Positions 23,717 through 35,465 of a stretch of DNA of 64,000 nt are shown here, piece by piece. The stretch comes from Juglans regia (Eukaryota > Streptophyta > Magnoliopsida > Fagales > Juglandaceae). Positions within the stretch are counted from its first letter, which is position 1; every line of letters starts with the position of its first letter. The position numbers were made by a program, and so were the translations under genes. Location: NCBI RefSeq assembly GCF_001411555.2, contig NC_049903.1, positions 34,034,145-34,098,144 on the forward strand, in the 5' to 3' direction. The notes below the pieces were generated by a model. The model was not told the DNA's origin, made no database searches, and saw nothing but the letters and a program-made list of their open reading frames with translations.

Positions 23717-24390
23717 ATTGGACTAGTATTACATCATTTTAGATAAGATAATTCCTGAATTTCTGGGTATATCTCGATCGAGCGTGAAAAAGTAACGTGT
23801 AGGTAATGGATGCATAAAGGGTACGTACGTTGCTTCTTTACTATATATATATATATATAAATATATATATGTATATATATAGTTTGGTGTCATTCTTTTC
23901 TTTTCCCTGAATTCCTAGATATATAAAGATAATGATCAATAACTCGAGTAGTATATACAATAGATGGGAGTACTGGAGAATTACTAGATTAATATTTGAG
24001 GTAATTGGCTCTAAAATCTTCTCGTCGACGAAAACGGCATGCACCTAAAATGAATTATACATTTCCCGATTATCAATTTAAAAATATTAACTTACGTGCA
24101 TATGGTACTAAAATTAGGAAGTGCCAACTTGCAAGGCATATTAATTAATTATATATGAATTAGTGTACGTAACAGCATCAGCATGCATAAATGCACGCAT
24201 GATATCATGCATGGTTCGTGGATTTGGAAATCCATGCGCATGTGGGACAACTACAACTACTAGCTAGCCTCATCAGATCGATCGGTAATATACATGTGAT
24301 CGGTCGATTCGATCATGACATTTTTGTCGCCGTACGTTCTCTTTTAAATCTGTATCTGTTCATGTGCCGCTTTCTTACAACCTGCATATA
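22101..24390. other. Intergenic with several microsatellites
   Basis: No gene recognised. Simple repeats: (TG)n/(TA)n at 22570-22598, (AG)n at 22605-22623, (CT)n plus (TA)n at 23200-23243, (GA)n at 23682-23714, and (TA)n at 23842-23880. Short frames are low-complexity or featureless. Confidence 0.5.
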
Positions 24391-25697
24391 TCTCTTTTTA
24401 TATATATAAAGTCTCTATCAAACAGCAATTCTTGTTTTTAACGACATTTCTTGTATTTCCGTTAAAAGTTATTCCCCTCCGTCTACTATAAATCGATAAT
24501 TTCAAGATAACAATTTATTAACTCTTTTACGCCCATTTAATGATTGTTAATTTAAAACAATAATTCTTTCTGAATTTGAAAACAATAATTTATTATCCTA
24601 CTTATGAAAGAATTTTCATTTAATCAAATTATGAGAAACGAGAAAAATTAAACGGTTGTATTTTTAAATTTGATGCCCTTTTTATGACTCATGAAATGAC
24701 TGTATTTTCACCCACTTATTGAAATTATCAGTTCACAAATTTATCTCTAGTTATCACTTCCTGCCGATACAACTGCATGCACATCCATTCTGATATTCAT
24801 TGTATCTACATCTGATGATACAATTATCCAATTAACAATTACATATTAAAAAGATAAATACAAATATATAAAATTTAAAGAATAACAAAAACGCATCAAA
24901 AATACTCCTTCTCAGGTGAAGAAATTCCGTCTCCTCTCGAGTTTGTATTCATCTTTGTGTTGTTGGAAGCTATTAGGAATTTACATATTCAAATTTTGGT
25001 CGGTTTAAGGTAATTTTCTATATCTTTAATAATTTGTTTTATGTTAACTATTAGAGAGAAAAAACATCAGTTTTCTATCAACAAGTTACTAAAGATTAAT
25101 AAAAGAATCAAAATAAACATATGGGTTTTCTATCATAAAACTTGATAAAAAATAAAAAAATTAATCATACAACTGCATATTTAATTTATCTTTTATTTTT
25201 TAATTTTGTCTATACTCTATTTTTCTCAAATCATGATCTATGCTGAAGCTTCTCTCTCTCCTAAATGAAATGAGAGGACATAACCTGATGACAAATTTAA
25301 TAGAGGTGCAGTAAATAATTGCCCTTTTCACGTGGTTTTGTTGCTTTTCGATATCTGAGCTCTTTATGTATCTACGTATGCTTTTATTTGTGTATCTTCT
25401 TTGGATAGTTTTAGCAAAGTTATCTGATTAATACAAATCGAATAACGCCTTTGATATTTTCACGTTTCAAAAATGTCGTAGGAATAGATATTTTGGTACG
25501 TAATAATCTATTTTACTTGTGATGTTTATTAAAATAGGATTACATAATTATTTATAAATTATATAAATATTATATCGTTATTTAATTAACTAAAAATATT
25601 ACTTCCTTATTAATAAAAAATTAAATTTTAACAAAAAAAAAATTTTAATATAAATTAAGCAAACGTGTATTGTACTGCACAACGTTTCTTTCACCTA

Positions 25698-25698
<1 letters not shown>
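24391..25698 (+). mobile_element. Non-autonomous Helitron H1
   Basis: 1308 bp. The 5' end is A|TCTCTTTTTATATATATAAAG. The 3' end has GCAAACGTGTATT...GCACAACGTT (an imperfect hairpin) 8-10 nt before CTAG|T at 25695-25698. Insertion lies between A and T without target duplication, as for Helitrons, and the right flank is a long TA tract. The 5' end shares TATATAA...CTAT.AAAC...TTCTTGTTTTT with Helitron H2. The interior is AT-rich and I see no coding fragment. Confidence 0.65.
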
Positions 25699-25745
<47 letters not shown>

Positions 25746-26275
25746 GTTCATATATAATTATTATCTGCTAGGTTCTAATTAATAAGATACCGAAAGCACC
25801 ACCTTATAACTGGCCGGCTCAGTTAAACAAATTAATAGAAACTTAAGCTCACTTTGATCACGAGAATACAAATTTCTTCGAAGTAATTAATGTCTTTTGT
25901 CTAATAAAATAAATATTGGAGCCCAGCTTTGAATTGATTATACAATAAAATGTAGAGTTTTTATTTCTCATGTAATTAATGTATGAGATTTCATTTACCA
26001 CCCTAATTTTATTATAAAACTGGCCAGGTCCGATACTACAAAAACGCCAATATATAGTACTCATGATATAAAATTGAATTATTAATCATAATAGAATAAT
26101 GATGATCTTGAGGAAAAATACTTGTGCTGCAATATTATTGATTACAGATTGAAAAACTCTGGGGAGAAGCCACTGTAGTGGGAGCAACTGCTGCACACCT
26201 TACGTTGCATAAGTAAAATGACGAAAAACACCCTACAACATTCATCTCTCAAATTTGAAATTACTATAGACTGAG
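25699..26275. other. (TA)n tract and intergenic DNA
   Basis: (TA)n of about 20 units at 25699-25740, then AT-rich sequence with no recognised gene. Confidence 0.6.
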
Positions 26276-26510
26276 TGAGCTGATGAGATAGAGAGGGAAT
26301 ATGAGAGAGAGAGACCGACAATTAGAGAGAGAGAGTGGAGATGAGAGAGATGATGAGAGAGAGAGCGAAGATGAGAGAGAGAATTGAGATGAGAGAGAGA
26401 GATCGAGATGAGGGTGAGAGTTGATCTGATGAGAGAGAGTCGAGGGGAGAGAGAGAGACGATGAGAGAGAGACAATGGGATGAGAGAGAGATGAAGAGAG
26501 AAGCCGTTTG
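26276..26510. repeat. GA-rich polypurine tract
   Basis: About 235 bp made almost only of GAGA/GATGAGA words on the plus strand. Apparent Ser/Leu-rich frames on the other strand come from this composition and are not genes. Confidence 0.85.
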
Positions 26511-26948
26511 GTACAAAACCAAAAAAAAAAAAAAAATACATGGATTAGAAGCATCCACATAATGTGTGCACCGTTATAGTGAATGTTATATAGAAGAACT
26601 CTTACAGATTAGTACAACACCCGTAATACGAGTAATTATTAATATTGTAATGAAACAATATATATATTTATATTTATATAATCGGCAAGCTATCTAATAG
26701 TCATGTGAACAATAGATTGTTGCACCTGCTGATCACGATCTGGGCCAGTACTCTAGAAGTGGCTCAGACTACCTGATCGAAGGTGGTCGATTTGGCCACC
26801 TTAACTTCAAGCATGGTCGGCTAATATCCATGCAGGCTAGCTACCGCGAAGGGGTAATTAGTACTGAGGTATTTTTGTTCTTTTTATTTTCAGTAATATT
26901 TTTATAATTTTTCAGTTTTCATATATTTTTTATGGTTTGAAATGCCAC
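26511..26948. other. Intergenic, nothing recognised
   Basis: A poly-A tract at 26520-26535, then unremarkable sequence. Confidence 0.4.
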
Positions 26949-27319
26949 AAGCATTTATAAATACTTTAACATGAAACATTAATATTAGATATTCGATTTT
27001 CTATAATCCACGGTATTAAATAACAACAATTAAAAAATGTATCTCTCTAATTACAATTCGATAGAGAATATAACCTGATTATGAAAGAATGATAATTTTA
27101 ACTTTACTTTCAAGTGTCTCCTAATGACTAGATGCATAATTATATTGTAGATGAGAACCTTTAACCATCTCAGTGCTTAAATAGACTTCTAGCTATTATA
27201 AAATCTAGAAGTATTTTTGTCTCATTATAACTCATTCATTAACCGATATAATTTGAACTAGTATAAACCCATATAGATAATGGTGTGTGGAACGTTGAGT
27301 TTTAATAAAACTATTATAT
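26949..27319 (-). repeat. Putative 3' LTR of copia element 3
   Basis: Limits are set by the direct repeat with 32515-32640 and the polypurine tract next to 27320. The ends are not confirmed. Confidence 0.45.
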
Positions 27320-27929
27320 TCTCCCACTTGGCACATATGCCCATAAAACAATATTTTCCGTTCATAGGTTTATTATAAGAAATTAACCATACCATGCATG
27401 TCCATTTTCAAAAAACTTTCCTTGTATGAGTTCTGCGATATCAATGTGAAATCAGTTACCAATGCTAGTCACGGCAGTCCTCTGTTATATAACCAACAAA
27501 ATTTATTCAATGTACTAGAACACTTGTAACTCAATTTAATATAATCTTTAATAGGGATAATTAAGGCTACTACTGTAATATCTTAGATTCCAATTCATGT
27601 CTACTTTAAACATTATCTTATCATTATTCGTCCACATCAATCAATGTACATATAAAGTGTAAAGATCAAACAATACAAACAATCATAATAGATATCTCTC
27701 AATGTCCAGTAAGAATATACTTAGCATATCAATGATCTCTTTAACATGCTCACATCAAAGGAATAAGCATAAGACTCATCTTTTCAATATGTTCATTAAA
27801 CTGCAATCATGAATGCAATATTGATATATTATATAGACATTATTTATTTTTGTATTTTCTCCTTAACACTTCGGTATTTAAGATTTCATTAAATACATTA
27901 TTTGGAGAAAATAATGTGAGGAATTCTTA

Positions 27930-28990
27930 CAATACATTCTTAGCGCCTTGACTATAAAGTCGATAATTCCAAATCCTAATATAAGTTTCCTTAGTCATAT
28001 ACCATACACTATGGCCTTAAAGCATGCCACAAACTCAATCTCTATTGCACATTAAGCAGTAAAACATTTGTCACATAGTTTTTTATAAAATAACTCTTAT
28101 AGATAGTAAAATACAAAGCCGTAACTATATTTTCTATCATTAGAGCAATCCCATAAAAATAGAGTTTAAATATCCAGTTACCTTAAAAATATCAATTTTT
28201 CTAAATGTAACACTATACTCTTTAATTTTTTGCAAATAACATGACACTCTTTTCACAGTTTTTCGGTCAATCATCATTGGGTTACTTTGGCAACAATCAA
28301 GGATGCCAGCTGAAAAACTAATATTCAGTCTTATACAAGTTTGTGTAATCATTAAATTCCTTTTAACCAACATATACAAAATTAATTTAACAACCTAATC
28401 AATTTTAAGGCACTGTAAAATACTAAGTATGTCAAATTTTGTTTTTAAAGCATCTATTGACCACCAATTATTAATTCAATGTCTTTCAAAATACTATGTA
28501 ATTTTACTGAGACAATCCTAACAATCATTGTATTGGTATTAAAATTCATAAATCTCATTGCTAAAGTCTACGAAGGTTGTCTCATTCATAAATCTCATTT
28601 CTAAAGTTTTTTAGATACATGATTTTAATATCATAATACAAATCATGATATGTACTTGCCAAATGTCATATGCATACCTCCTGATCATAAATATAAATGT
28701 ACTCCCATTGACTTTCGGGTATTTACATTAAAAATAAATTTTTCTCTTTAATCTAAACGTAGTGATGTTATTATTAATTTTCAAATACAATTTTCAAAAC
28801 TAACATTTTCTAAGCAGCCATTTTGATTATTTTTTGTAGACCACAAAATCTAGACTTTTGCTCTACAATAGTTTTCATTTTTCACATCTATTTCATGACG
28901 TAACTCAAGATCATAATGAGCTACCAACGTCATGGTGATCCTGAATGAGTCATTTCAGGTTTATTAGAGATCTCTTTTTCTAATCAATGC
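27930..28990 (-). pseudogene. copia element 3 RT and RNase H remnants
   Basis: Minus strand near 27945-28060 reads AIEIEFVACFKAIVYGI-stop-LRKLILGFGIID, matching the copia RNase H pattern (E.E.VAC.EA....WLR..I.GLG..D). Near 28880-28960, DSFRITMTLVAHYDLEL...DVKN matches the RT segment before LDVKTAFL. Both are frame-broken. They lie in the order expected for a minus-strand copia element (RT upstream of RNase H). Confidence 0.6.
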
Positions 28991-30689
28991 TCATTTACGA
29001 GTGAAATCTATGATTACATATCTAACTTTATATCGTTTAACAGTGCATTTAAAGTTAGGATTTTGTCTCCAAGATTCATTTACATTCAACTTTTTAACAC
29101 TTTATAGACAATTTGACCAAATTAGAGACTTTACATTGATTCATGGATTTAATCACTATTTAACGCATTGATCTTTTATAGAATTATTTCTTTCTATAAC
29201 TTGTGAAAACATAAATGGATATTTATTTGTCAAATTCTAGATTTGGGAAATACACCACATAATCTAAACAAATAGCAAATCAATAAGATCATATGAGCTT
29301 ACCCATTATGATGTCAGCATTGACAATTCTTCAGTGGTGTTTCTCTTATAAGATGGATGATCATTTGCTTGCTGTTCCATATTATGATTGAGATGATCAG
29401 AAAAAAGAACTCCAAGCCTTTTCGAAGATACAAACATGCACTTACTCGACAATTACATCTCTAATTTCTATTAAAATCAGGTAATAAATATATATTTTCA
29501 TACCATGAAAATCGTTTACGAAGGTAGTGAGATATTCCTATCTATAAAACATTATGGGGGAAAAGGTCTATATGTGTATGTCTATATGCATTATCTCAAG
29601 AAACTCTTCACGCCATGTGGCAGATTTTCTTAATATATTTGATTTATTTTCCTTTTATACAAATCAACACACATATTGAGAGTAGAAAACCTATATGCAG
29701 AAAATATTTTATTTACTAATCTTTACAATTTTTATTTGGAGATATTCTCTAAAATTTTATGCCACAAATTGTAAATTTTTTTAATAAATCAGATTTCCTA
29801 TGGTTCTAATACATGCCTATAAGTGCAGAATATTTTCAATAAAAACATTATGAAGGCATGATGACTAAAAATCTTATTGAAAGAAAAAATGGAACCGATA
29901 TAAATGATATTTTGAATCAGTTAAAACATGAACATTTATGCTCGAGTTTAACCACAAAAAATGATTATCAACATTTATAGAGTTTGATTTGAAATTTATA
30001 CAGACAAAATAAAGATGAACATTTAGACTCGAGTTTAATCCCAAAAAATGTATAAACATATATAAAATATATAAAAGATTTTATTCGAAACTTATACAGG
30101 AAAAAGTTTACCATTCCGTTCGAATCAAGTTTTATGCTAAGGACACTCAAACCTTCAAGTTTCATTATTTCTTTCAAAATTTAATTGACACAATTCTTAC
30201 ACTTCTATGACCATCACTTCCTTCATTTCCCAAAAGTTACAGTTTTTTTTCAATACAAATTAGCAAAATAAATTTGTATTAATCTAACAACCATGCTACT
30301 AACTTTTTCATATTTCGTTACTTTGATGGAATAATAATATATCTGGAATAAACCATTCTATACAAAAATAAGAACATTTCACCATTTTCATTCCTAAAAT
30401 TCAAAATTTGATATGTAATAATTAATTCCATCTTCTTAAACATTATGTTGTTCTGACCCTTACCATTATCCTCAATAATAATTGATTTTAAACTTAAAAT
30501 GGATAAATTAAGGTCTAGAACAAGGGCCATTCCCAAAAGAGGCCTTAGGGTAAATCTGACATGCTCATATTTCTTTAAAGTTAAAGTAATTATTTATAGT
30601 AAATATTATAATGATATTCATATACGTACTGCAAGAGAAGATTTTTATCACATTAATAATTTGATTGCGACACTCAAACAATAACATAA
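28991..30689 (-). other. Interior of copia element 3, unreadable
   Basis: AT-rich sequence at the position expected for integrase and protease. I could not recover convincing motifs in any frame. Confidence 0.35.
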
Positions 30690-31290
30690 TTCAAACCATT
30701 TTGAATTAACTAATAGTGTTATCGAAATCACTCATTTGGAAGTGAACCCAACAAACAAAATGTTCTCTCCAGTTTTAAATTTGGAATTTAAACTATTATG
30801 AATGAACTAATAGTTTCATCGAGATTCCTCCTTTGGGAGTGAATCCCAACACAAGAAATGTTTCCTCCAATTTTGAATTATCTGGATAAACTAGTTGTAT
30901 CGCAAGAGTTCATTGGGAGTAAATTTTAACATACAAAGTGTTATCTCTATTTTTAAAATTTGTGGATGAACTAGTTGTATCACCAGAACTTTCATTTGGG
31001 AGTAAATTTTGACATATAATTGTTCTCTCCAAATTTAAATTCTATTGATGAATTAGTTGTATCACCAGAACTCTCATTTGAGAGTAAATTCTAGCATACA
31101 AATAATTTTCTCCAACAATTACTTCAGTTAGATAAATTAGAAGTGTCATCAAAATTCTCATTTGGGAATGGACTTTGACACATAAGTTGTTATCTCCAAC
31201 ATTTACTTCAGTGCGTAAACTACTATAGTTATCAAAATTCTCATTTGGGAATCACTCTGACACATAAATTGTTCTCCATCATTAATTATC
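30690..31290. repeat. Tandem array, ~82-bp unit, 7 copies
   Basis: The word TCATTTGGGA(G/A)T recurs at about 30731, 30829, 30909, 30991, 31073, 31158 and 31240 (spacing 98, 80, 82, 82, 85, 82). Between occurrences are AACTAGTTGTATCACCAGAA-like and TTCTCTCCAA blocks. Units are diverged, so the array is old. It lies near the 5' side of copia element 3. Confidence 0.8.
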
Positions 31291-31851
31291 ACAGATCCAA
31301 TCATTTTTCATTATTACCCATGCTATTATGGAGTAAATTATTTGTCATCTAAAATTAAGTAAGATTTTGTACCTTCGGGTAACCAACCGCTTCCTTGATT
31401 TTGGTACAAATTATTGACCCCTCATTTAAAATGAACAACAATTATATATACATATATGGCCAACCATTCAATAAAGTAATAATAAAAATAAAATAATTTG
31501 GCCGAATCCGATCGAGCAACCCAAGTTGAAACTTGGTTCTACACTCTGGTCATATCATGTGACTTGTTCACTGCATTGTTCTATTCTAGTTCTATGGTAC
31601 AAGCCCAAATCCTTTCCCCCTATTTTTTGTTTACTCTCGGGTTGGGCCAAGGTTCTTGGGCAACTGTTATTGGCCTAAATTGTAATGGGTTTGAAACCCT
31701 ACCCGTTCAGAACTCATGACTCGACTCTTTTCTTCTTCCCTTCACGCAGCCACCGCACCTTTTGGGCTTTTAAACTATGTTCAAACGTAGCCATGGGCGT
31801 CGACGACGAGGCATCCCCAACCTCTTCATGCCATCGACGTCCACCTCCCTT

Positions 31852-31890
<39 letters not shown>

Positions 31891-32212
31891 CCTAAACTCG
31901 TGCTACCATGGCCAATGGACTTTATAGCCTTCTACATCGCTGTCATAGAGATTCTTGTGAGGCGATTTTCAACCTCCTCGCAGCTCCAGACATTGTTTCT
32001 TTTATTTTTATTTTCCAAAACCCATCTCAGAGAGATATCAGGCCACCAAGCAGAGAGAGGCATCACACTGCCAACGACGTTTTCCCATACTGGGTTAGGA
32101 ATAGATCACTACGGCCACCTTACGCCATCATCTCCCAACCCCACTTAGGGGCTTTCTCACTGTTCTCTCAATTTTTTTTGTCACTGAGACCACCCATATA
32201 TCTTGTTCTATT

Positions 32213-32256
<44 letters not shown>

Positions 32257-32500
32257 GACAATACATTACAAACGAAACAAAAACAAAGTTAACGAAACAT
32301 TAACCACACAGGCATCAACACCTAAATACATGTGAAACCGAAACAATCACGTAAGTTTTTCTCCGTACAAAATAACATATTAACATAAACTGAGAGAACT
32401 AAACTAGTGCTAAACTATTATCATGTAAATAAAAAATACAGCCAGGAATATTAAATTTGTAATATATTTTGACGAGATCGTAGAATATCCACAATTTGTC
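31291..32500. other. Copia element 3 leader region or inserted gene-like DNA
   Basis: Less AT-rich than its surroundings, with (CT)n microsatellites at 31853-31888 and 32213-32254. Overlapping frames at 31498-32303 (plus) are short and mutually inconsistent and match no family. The sequence around 31600-31900 resembles plant promoter/5' UTR DNA, so an inserted or captured host fragment is possible. Confidence 0.3.
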
Positions 32501-32514
32501 GCTCTGATACCACA

Positions 32515-32640
32515 TGTTAAATATTTTAACATGAAATATTAATATTTGACCTTCAATATTCTATAATCCATGATATTAAATAACAGTACATCTCTGATTA
32601 CAATTCGATAGAGAATCTGATTTGACTACAAGAGAAAATT
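32515..32640 (-). repeat. Putative 5' LTR fragment of copia element 3
   Basis: Direct-repeat partner of 26960-27075, adjoining the PBS at 32501-32512. Homology ends near 32640, shortly before a hAT-like element. Confidence 0.5.
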
Positions 32641-32674
32641 CACCCTTTACAACATGTCCGTTATTCGTTGGGTC

Positions 32675-33259
32675 TAGGGGTGTACACCGATGGTTTCGGC
32701 GCAAAATCGAGACCCCACCCACGTCTGCCATGAAAGTTCAGCACCGGCCGAATCCGCTCGATTGGGGAGAGAAAATCAATATTATCGGTCTCGACGCGGC
32801 GCGGTTTGGTTCTTCAGTCTGCTGTCGGCGTCTCTGTGACGGAGGAGGGATGCCGCATCCATTGTCGAGTGAGAGTAGAAGCTTAGGGTTTAGGATTGCA
32901 AAGGAAGGAAAAGACGTGAGGAAGAAGAAGAAGAGGGGGGGGGGGGAGTGTTTAATGAAACCTAATTCAAAATGGCGCCATTTGGTTTAAAGACAAACTG
33001 CGCCGTTTTATTTGTTTTTTTTTTTAAGTTCCACTTTTAAAAACGAAATCGTTTAATATACATATATTCAAAAAACATAAATGGTCGGCCTATTCAGCGG
33101 TTTCTTAGGGGCTCAAACCGGCGCCAAATCGCCGACGTCAGTTTTCCCTCAAATCCTCTCGACCGTCGATCAGTTCTTCACCAGTTTCGGCCGGTTCCTG
33201 AATCCGATAGCCGGTCTGCGTCGGAGGCGGTCGGTCCGACCGGTTACTATACAACCCTA
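32675..33259. mobile_element. hAT-like non-autonomous element
   Basis: 585 bp. Left end TAGGGGTGTACACCG, complement of right end TAGGGTTGTATAGTAACCG. Flanked by GTTGGGTC (32667-32674) and GTTGGATC (33260-33267), an 8-bp duplication with one mismatch. The inside is GC-rich, with a G run at 32936-32945, CGCCGTTTTA and AATGGCGCCATTTGG words, and no transposase. The 122-codon frame at 32622-32990 crosses the element border and is not a gene. Confidence 0.75.
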
Positions 33260-33267
33260 GTTGGATC

Positions 33268-34018
33268 ACACATTATTGACACATGATGCCAAAATATTCG
33301 TTAGATATTTTAGAGTATTGGAGCTGAATGGAATGATTTAATTGTAAAATTGTAAAAATCTAAGAATGTAAAAGACTAGAAGTATATGGAGGTTTTTCTT
33401 TTCAGACGAGAAAAAAACCCTACATAGACAATTTTGTATTCAAGTAAAAAGTTTAGGTGGGGCTCACGTACTATGTGAAAAAGCTAAAGAGCTTTCGTAG
33501 CTCTATCAAATTAAGAACATCAACCATCAAAAAAAAAAAAAAAATTAAGAACATCAAGACAAAAAAGGGGTAACCCTATAGAACGTAATGCAACCTAAAA
33601 ACTTACTGCAAAATGAAAAATATGGTTCCAAACGATATCTACTTATATTATAATAAGAAATACTATACTTTATCCAAAATTTTATTATTACCAATTACAA
33701 GTATTATGTGAAACATTTTAAGTAACTACTATTTAAATAGTTGATACATAATAGCACTAATTAAAATATACCATATCAACAATTGTGAGCAAAAATGGTA
33801 AAGAATTTGGATGGAAGTGACACTTCTTGGTTATAATCCCAAAGACACATATCTATCCTATACACACCCAATTCATTGAAGAGAAATGCTTTTAACAATA
33901 AAGAGATATCACAAAAGTAAATTCACAAACTGATGTGACTTGATATGATATGTTAGATTGTAAAGTAGATTTAATATATAATATGAAATCATGTCAGTTT
34001 GAATATTTATTTTTATTA
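33268..34018. other. Intergenic, nothing recognised
   Basis: AT-rich sequence without gene, RNA or clear repeat apart from a poly-A tract at 33531-33544. Confidence 0.4.
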
Positions 34019-34650
34019 GGGGTGGACAGCAGGGACCCGCAGCCCTCTATCCTACTCCAATCCGCCCTGCCCTTGCATGGGTGGGCGGGGCCCCCCAAGC
34101 CTCGTAGGGAGAAAGCTAGTGGGGGCAGGGGGCCGACGGGCTAACCCCAATGAGTCCCCGCCCCTCTATATATTAAAAAAATATTTTAATATATTTATAG
34201 AAATATATTGTATATAAATATATGCAATGTGTTGAAGAGTTGAAGACTTGAATTTGTATTTAAGTTATCTATGGAGTCCCACATTGTTTACGTATGACTA
34301 GTAAAATAGTTTTTAAATTTATATAATGAGTTTAAAAACTATTTTACTAGTTTTAAACTTTTTTGTATTTATAAATTTTAATTTACAATTTAAATTATGT
34401 TATAATTTGGGTTTAAAAAATATTTTTGGATTCAGTAATAACTTTTTGGCCGAATGGGCAATGGGGTACTATTATTGGCTTGGGCGGGGGGCGGGACACG
34501 GGGCGAATGAGGTGTTTGACCCCACCCCTCGACACCGAGGCGGGGGGCCCACCCCCACCTCCTGGTTGTGGGGTGCATGCAGGGTGGAAAAGCTTTACCT
34601 CTACATGGTGCGGGGTATGGTCCATAGTAGGGTCCATCCCGCACCATGCA
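34019..34650. other. GC-rich block, likely a non-autonomous DNA element
   Basis: Begins AGGGGTGGACAGCAGGGACC, like the TAGGGGTG ends of the hAT-like elements here. It has GC-rich arms (34020-34165 and 34480-34650) around an AT-rich centre. The right end and target duplication could not be fixed. The overlapping frames on both strands are compositional. Confidence 0.35.
34604..34648. repeat. Perfect 11-bp inverted repeat (hairpin)
   Basis: CATGGTGCGGG at 34604-34614 and its exact complement CCCGCACCATG at 34638-34648, with a 23-nt loop that itself contains a GGTCCAT duplication. Confidence 0.8.
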
Positions 34651-35418
34651 GGTATCACTCTTATATGTGACTGACCAAGGCCTGGAAAGTGGACAATCTG
34701 TTTTATGCGCAATACCCACACAGGAAAAGTACTGATCATAGTCGGCTCATGCATCTTCTCGGATCTTGTCCATTATGGCCGGCAGAGTTCTTTTGGGGCA
34801 ACTATTGCAGGTCCACTGTCTGGGGCTTAGCTGGCCGATTATGTGAATCGGACAACGTAGAAGCAGGGACCAGTTTGTATTATACTTTATTTTGAGCCTT
34901 AATATATATATACCAGCCATAAAATATTGATATATGTTAGGCAAATTATAAGGAGCATATATACATGTGTGTGTGTGTATGGTCCACGTGTTTAATTAAT
35001 TCAATGTCAAATAAGTTTTTGAGCCCTATATATGTATATATATTGATGGAAGCTGCTATGCCTATCCGTGGAAGCTGTACTCAGACATGCATTATTAAGG
35101 TTCGGTAGCTACGATCCATACCTCAACTCCAAAAGATTATCGTATTTTGGTTTGGTTGGTTGGTGCGCTCATGGGCGGATGGGATGGGATGGGATGGGAT
35201 ATATTCGATGTTAGCTAGGGCAGCTATGTTTGGCCTTATTAATCATGGAACTAGTGGTTGCGGAAAGAACCAAAGCTAGCTAATGTTGGTGCTATATATA
35301 TTTGTTATACACGATCATCATCATCATCAACTGTCGGCAATGCATTATTAATAATTAATGTCGCATGGTATACTACATACTCATGAACATGATGGTGTAT
35401 ATATTGGCCCACCTCGTC

Positions 35419-35464
<46 letters not shown>
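34651..35464. other. Intergenic with (GGGAT)n and long (AT)n
   Basis: GGGAT pentamer repeat at about 35178-35200 and an AT dinucleotide tract at 35421-35463 that ends at the Helitron H2 border. No gene seen. Confidence 0.5.

Positions 35465-35465
<1 letters not shown>

Larger units (their letters stand above)
26949..32640 (-). mobile_element. Very decayed Ty1/copia element 3
   Basis: About 110 bp at 26960-27075 is repeated directly at 32520-32630 (TTTAACATGAAA.ATTAATATT, TTCTATAATCCA, ACAATTCGATAGAGAAT), consistent with LTRs. On the minus strand the right copy ends TTAACA and is followed by TGTGGTATCAGAGCG (PBS, 32501-32512). The left copy is preceded by CCAAGTGGGAGAA (PPT, 27320-27335). Between them on the minus strand are RNase H and RT remnants. 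Stops occur every few codons. The right LTR seems cut short near 32640. Confidence 0.6.

Noticed and set aside
26242..26560. Overlapping Ser/Leu-rich frames of 78-99 aa on the minus strand
   Set aside because: They arise from the GA/CT simple tract; all three frames are open for the same reason.
34326..34754. Several overlapping 82-114-aa frames on both strands
   Set aside because: They lie in a GC-rich repeat-like block where stop codons are rare; the frames conflict and show no domain.
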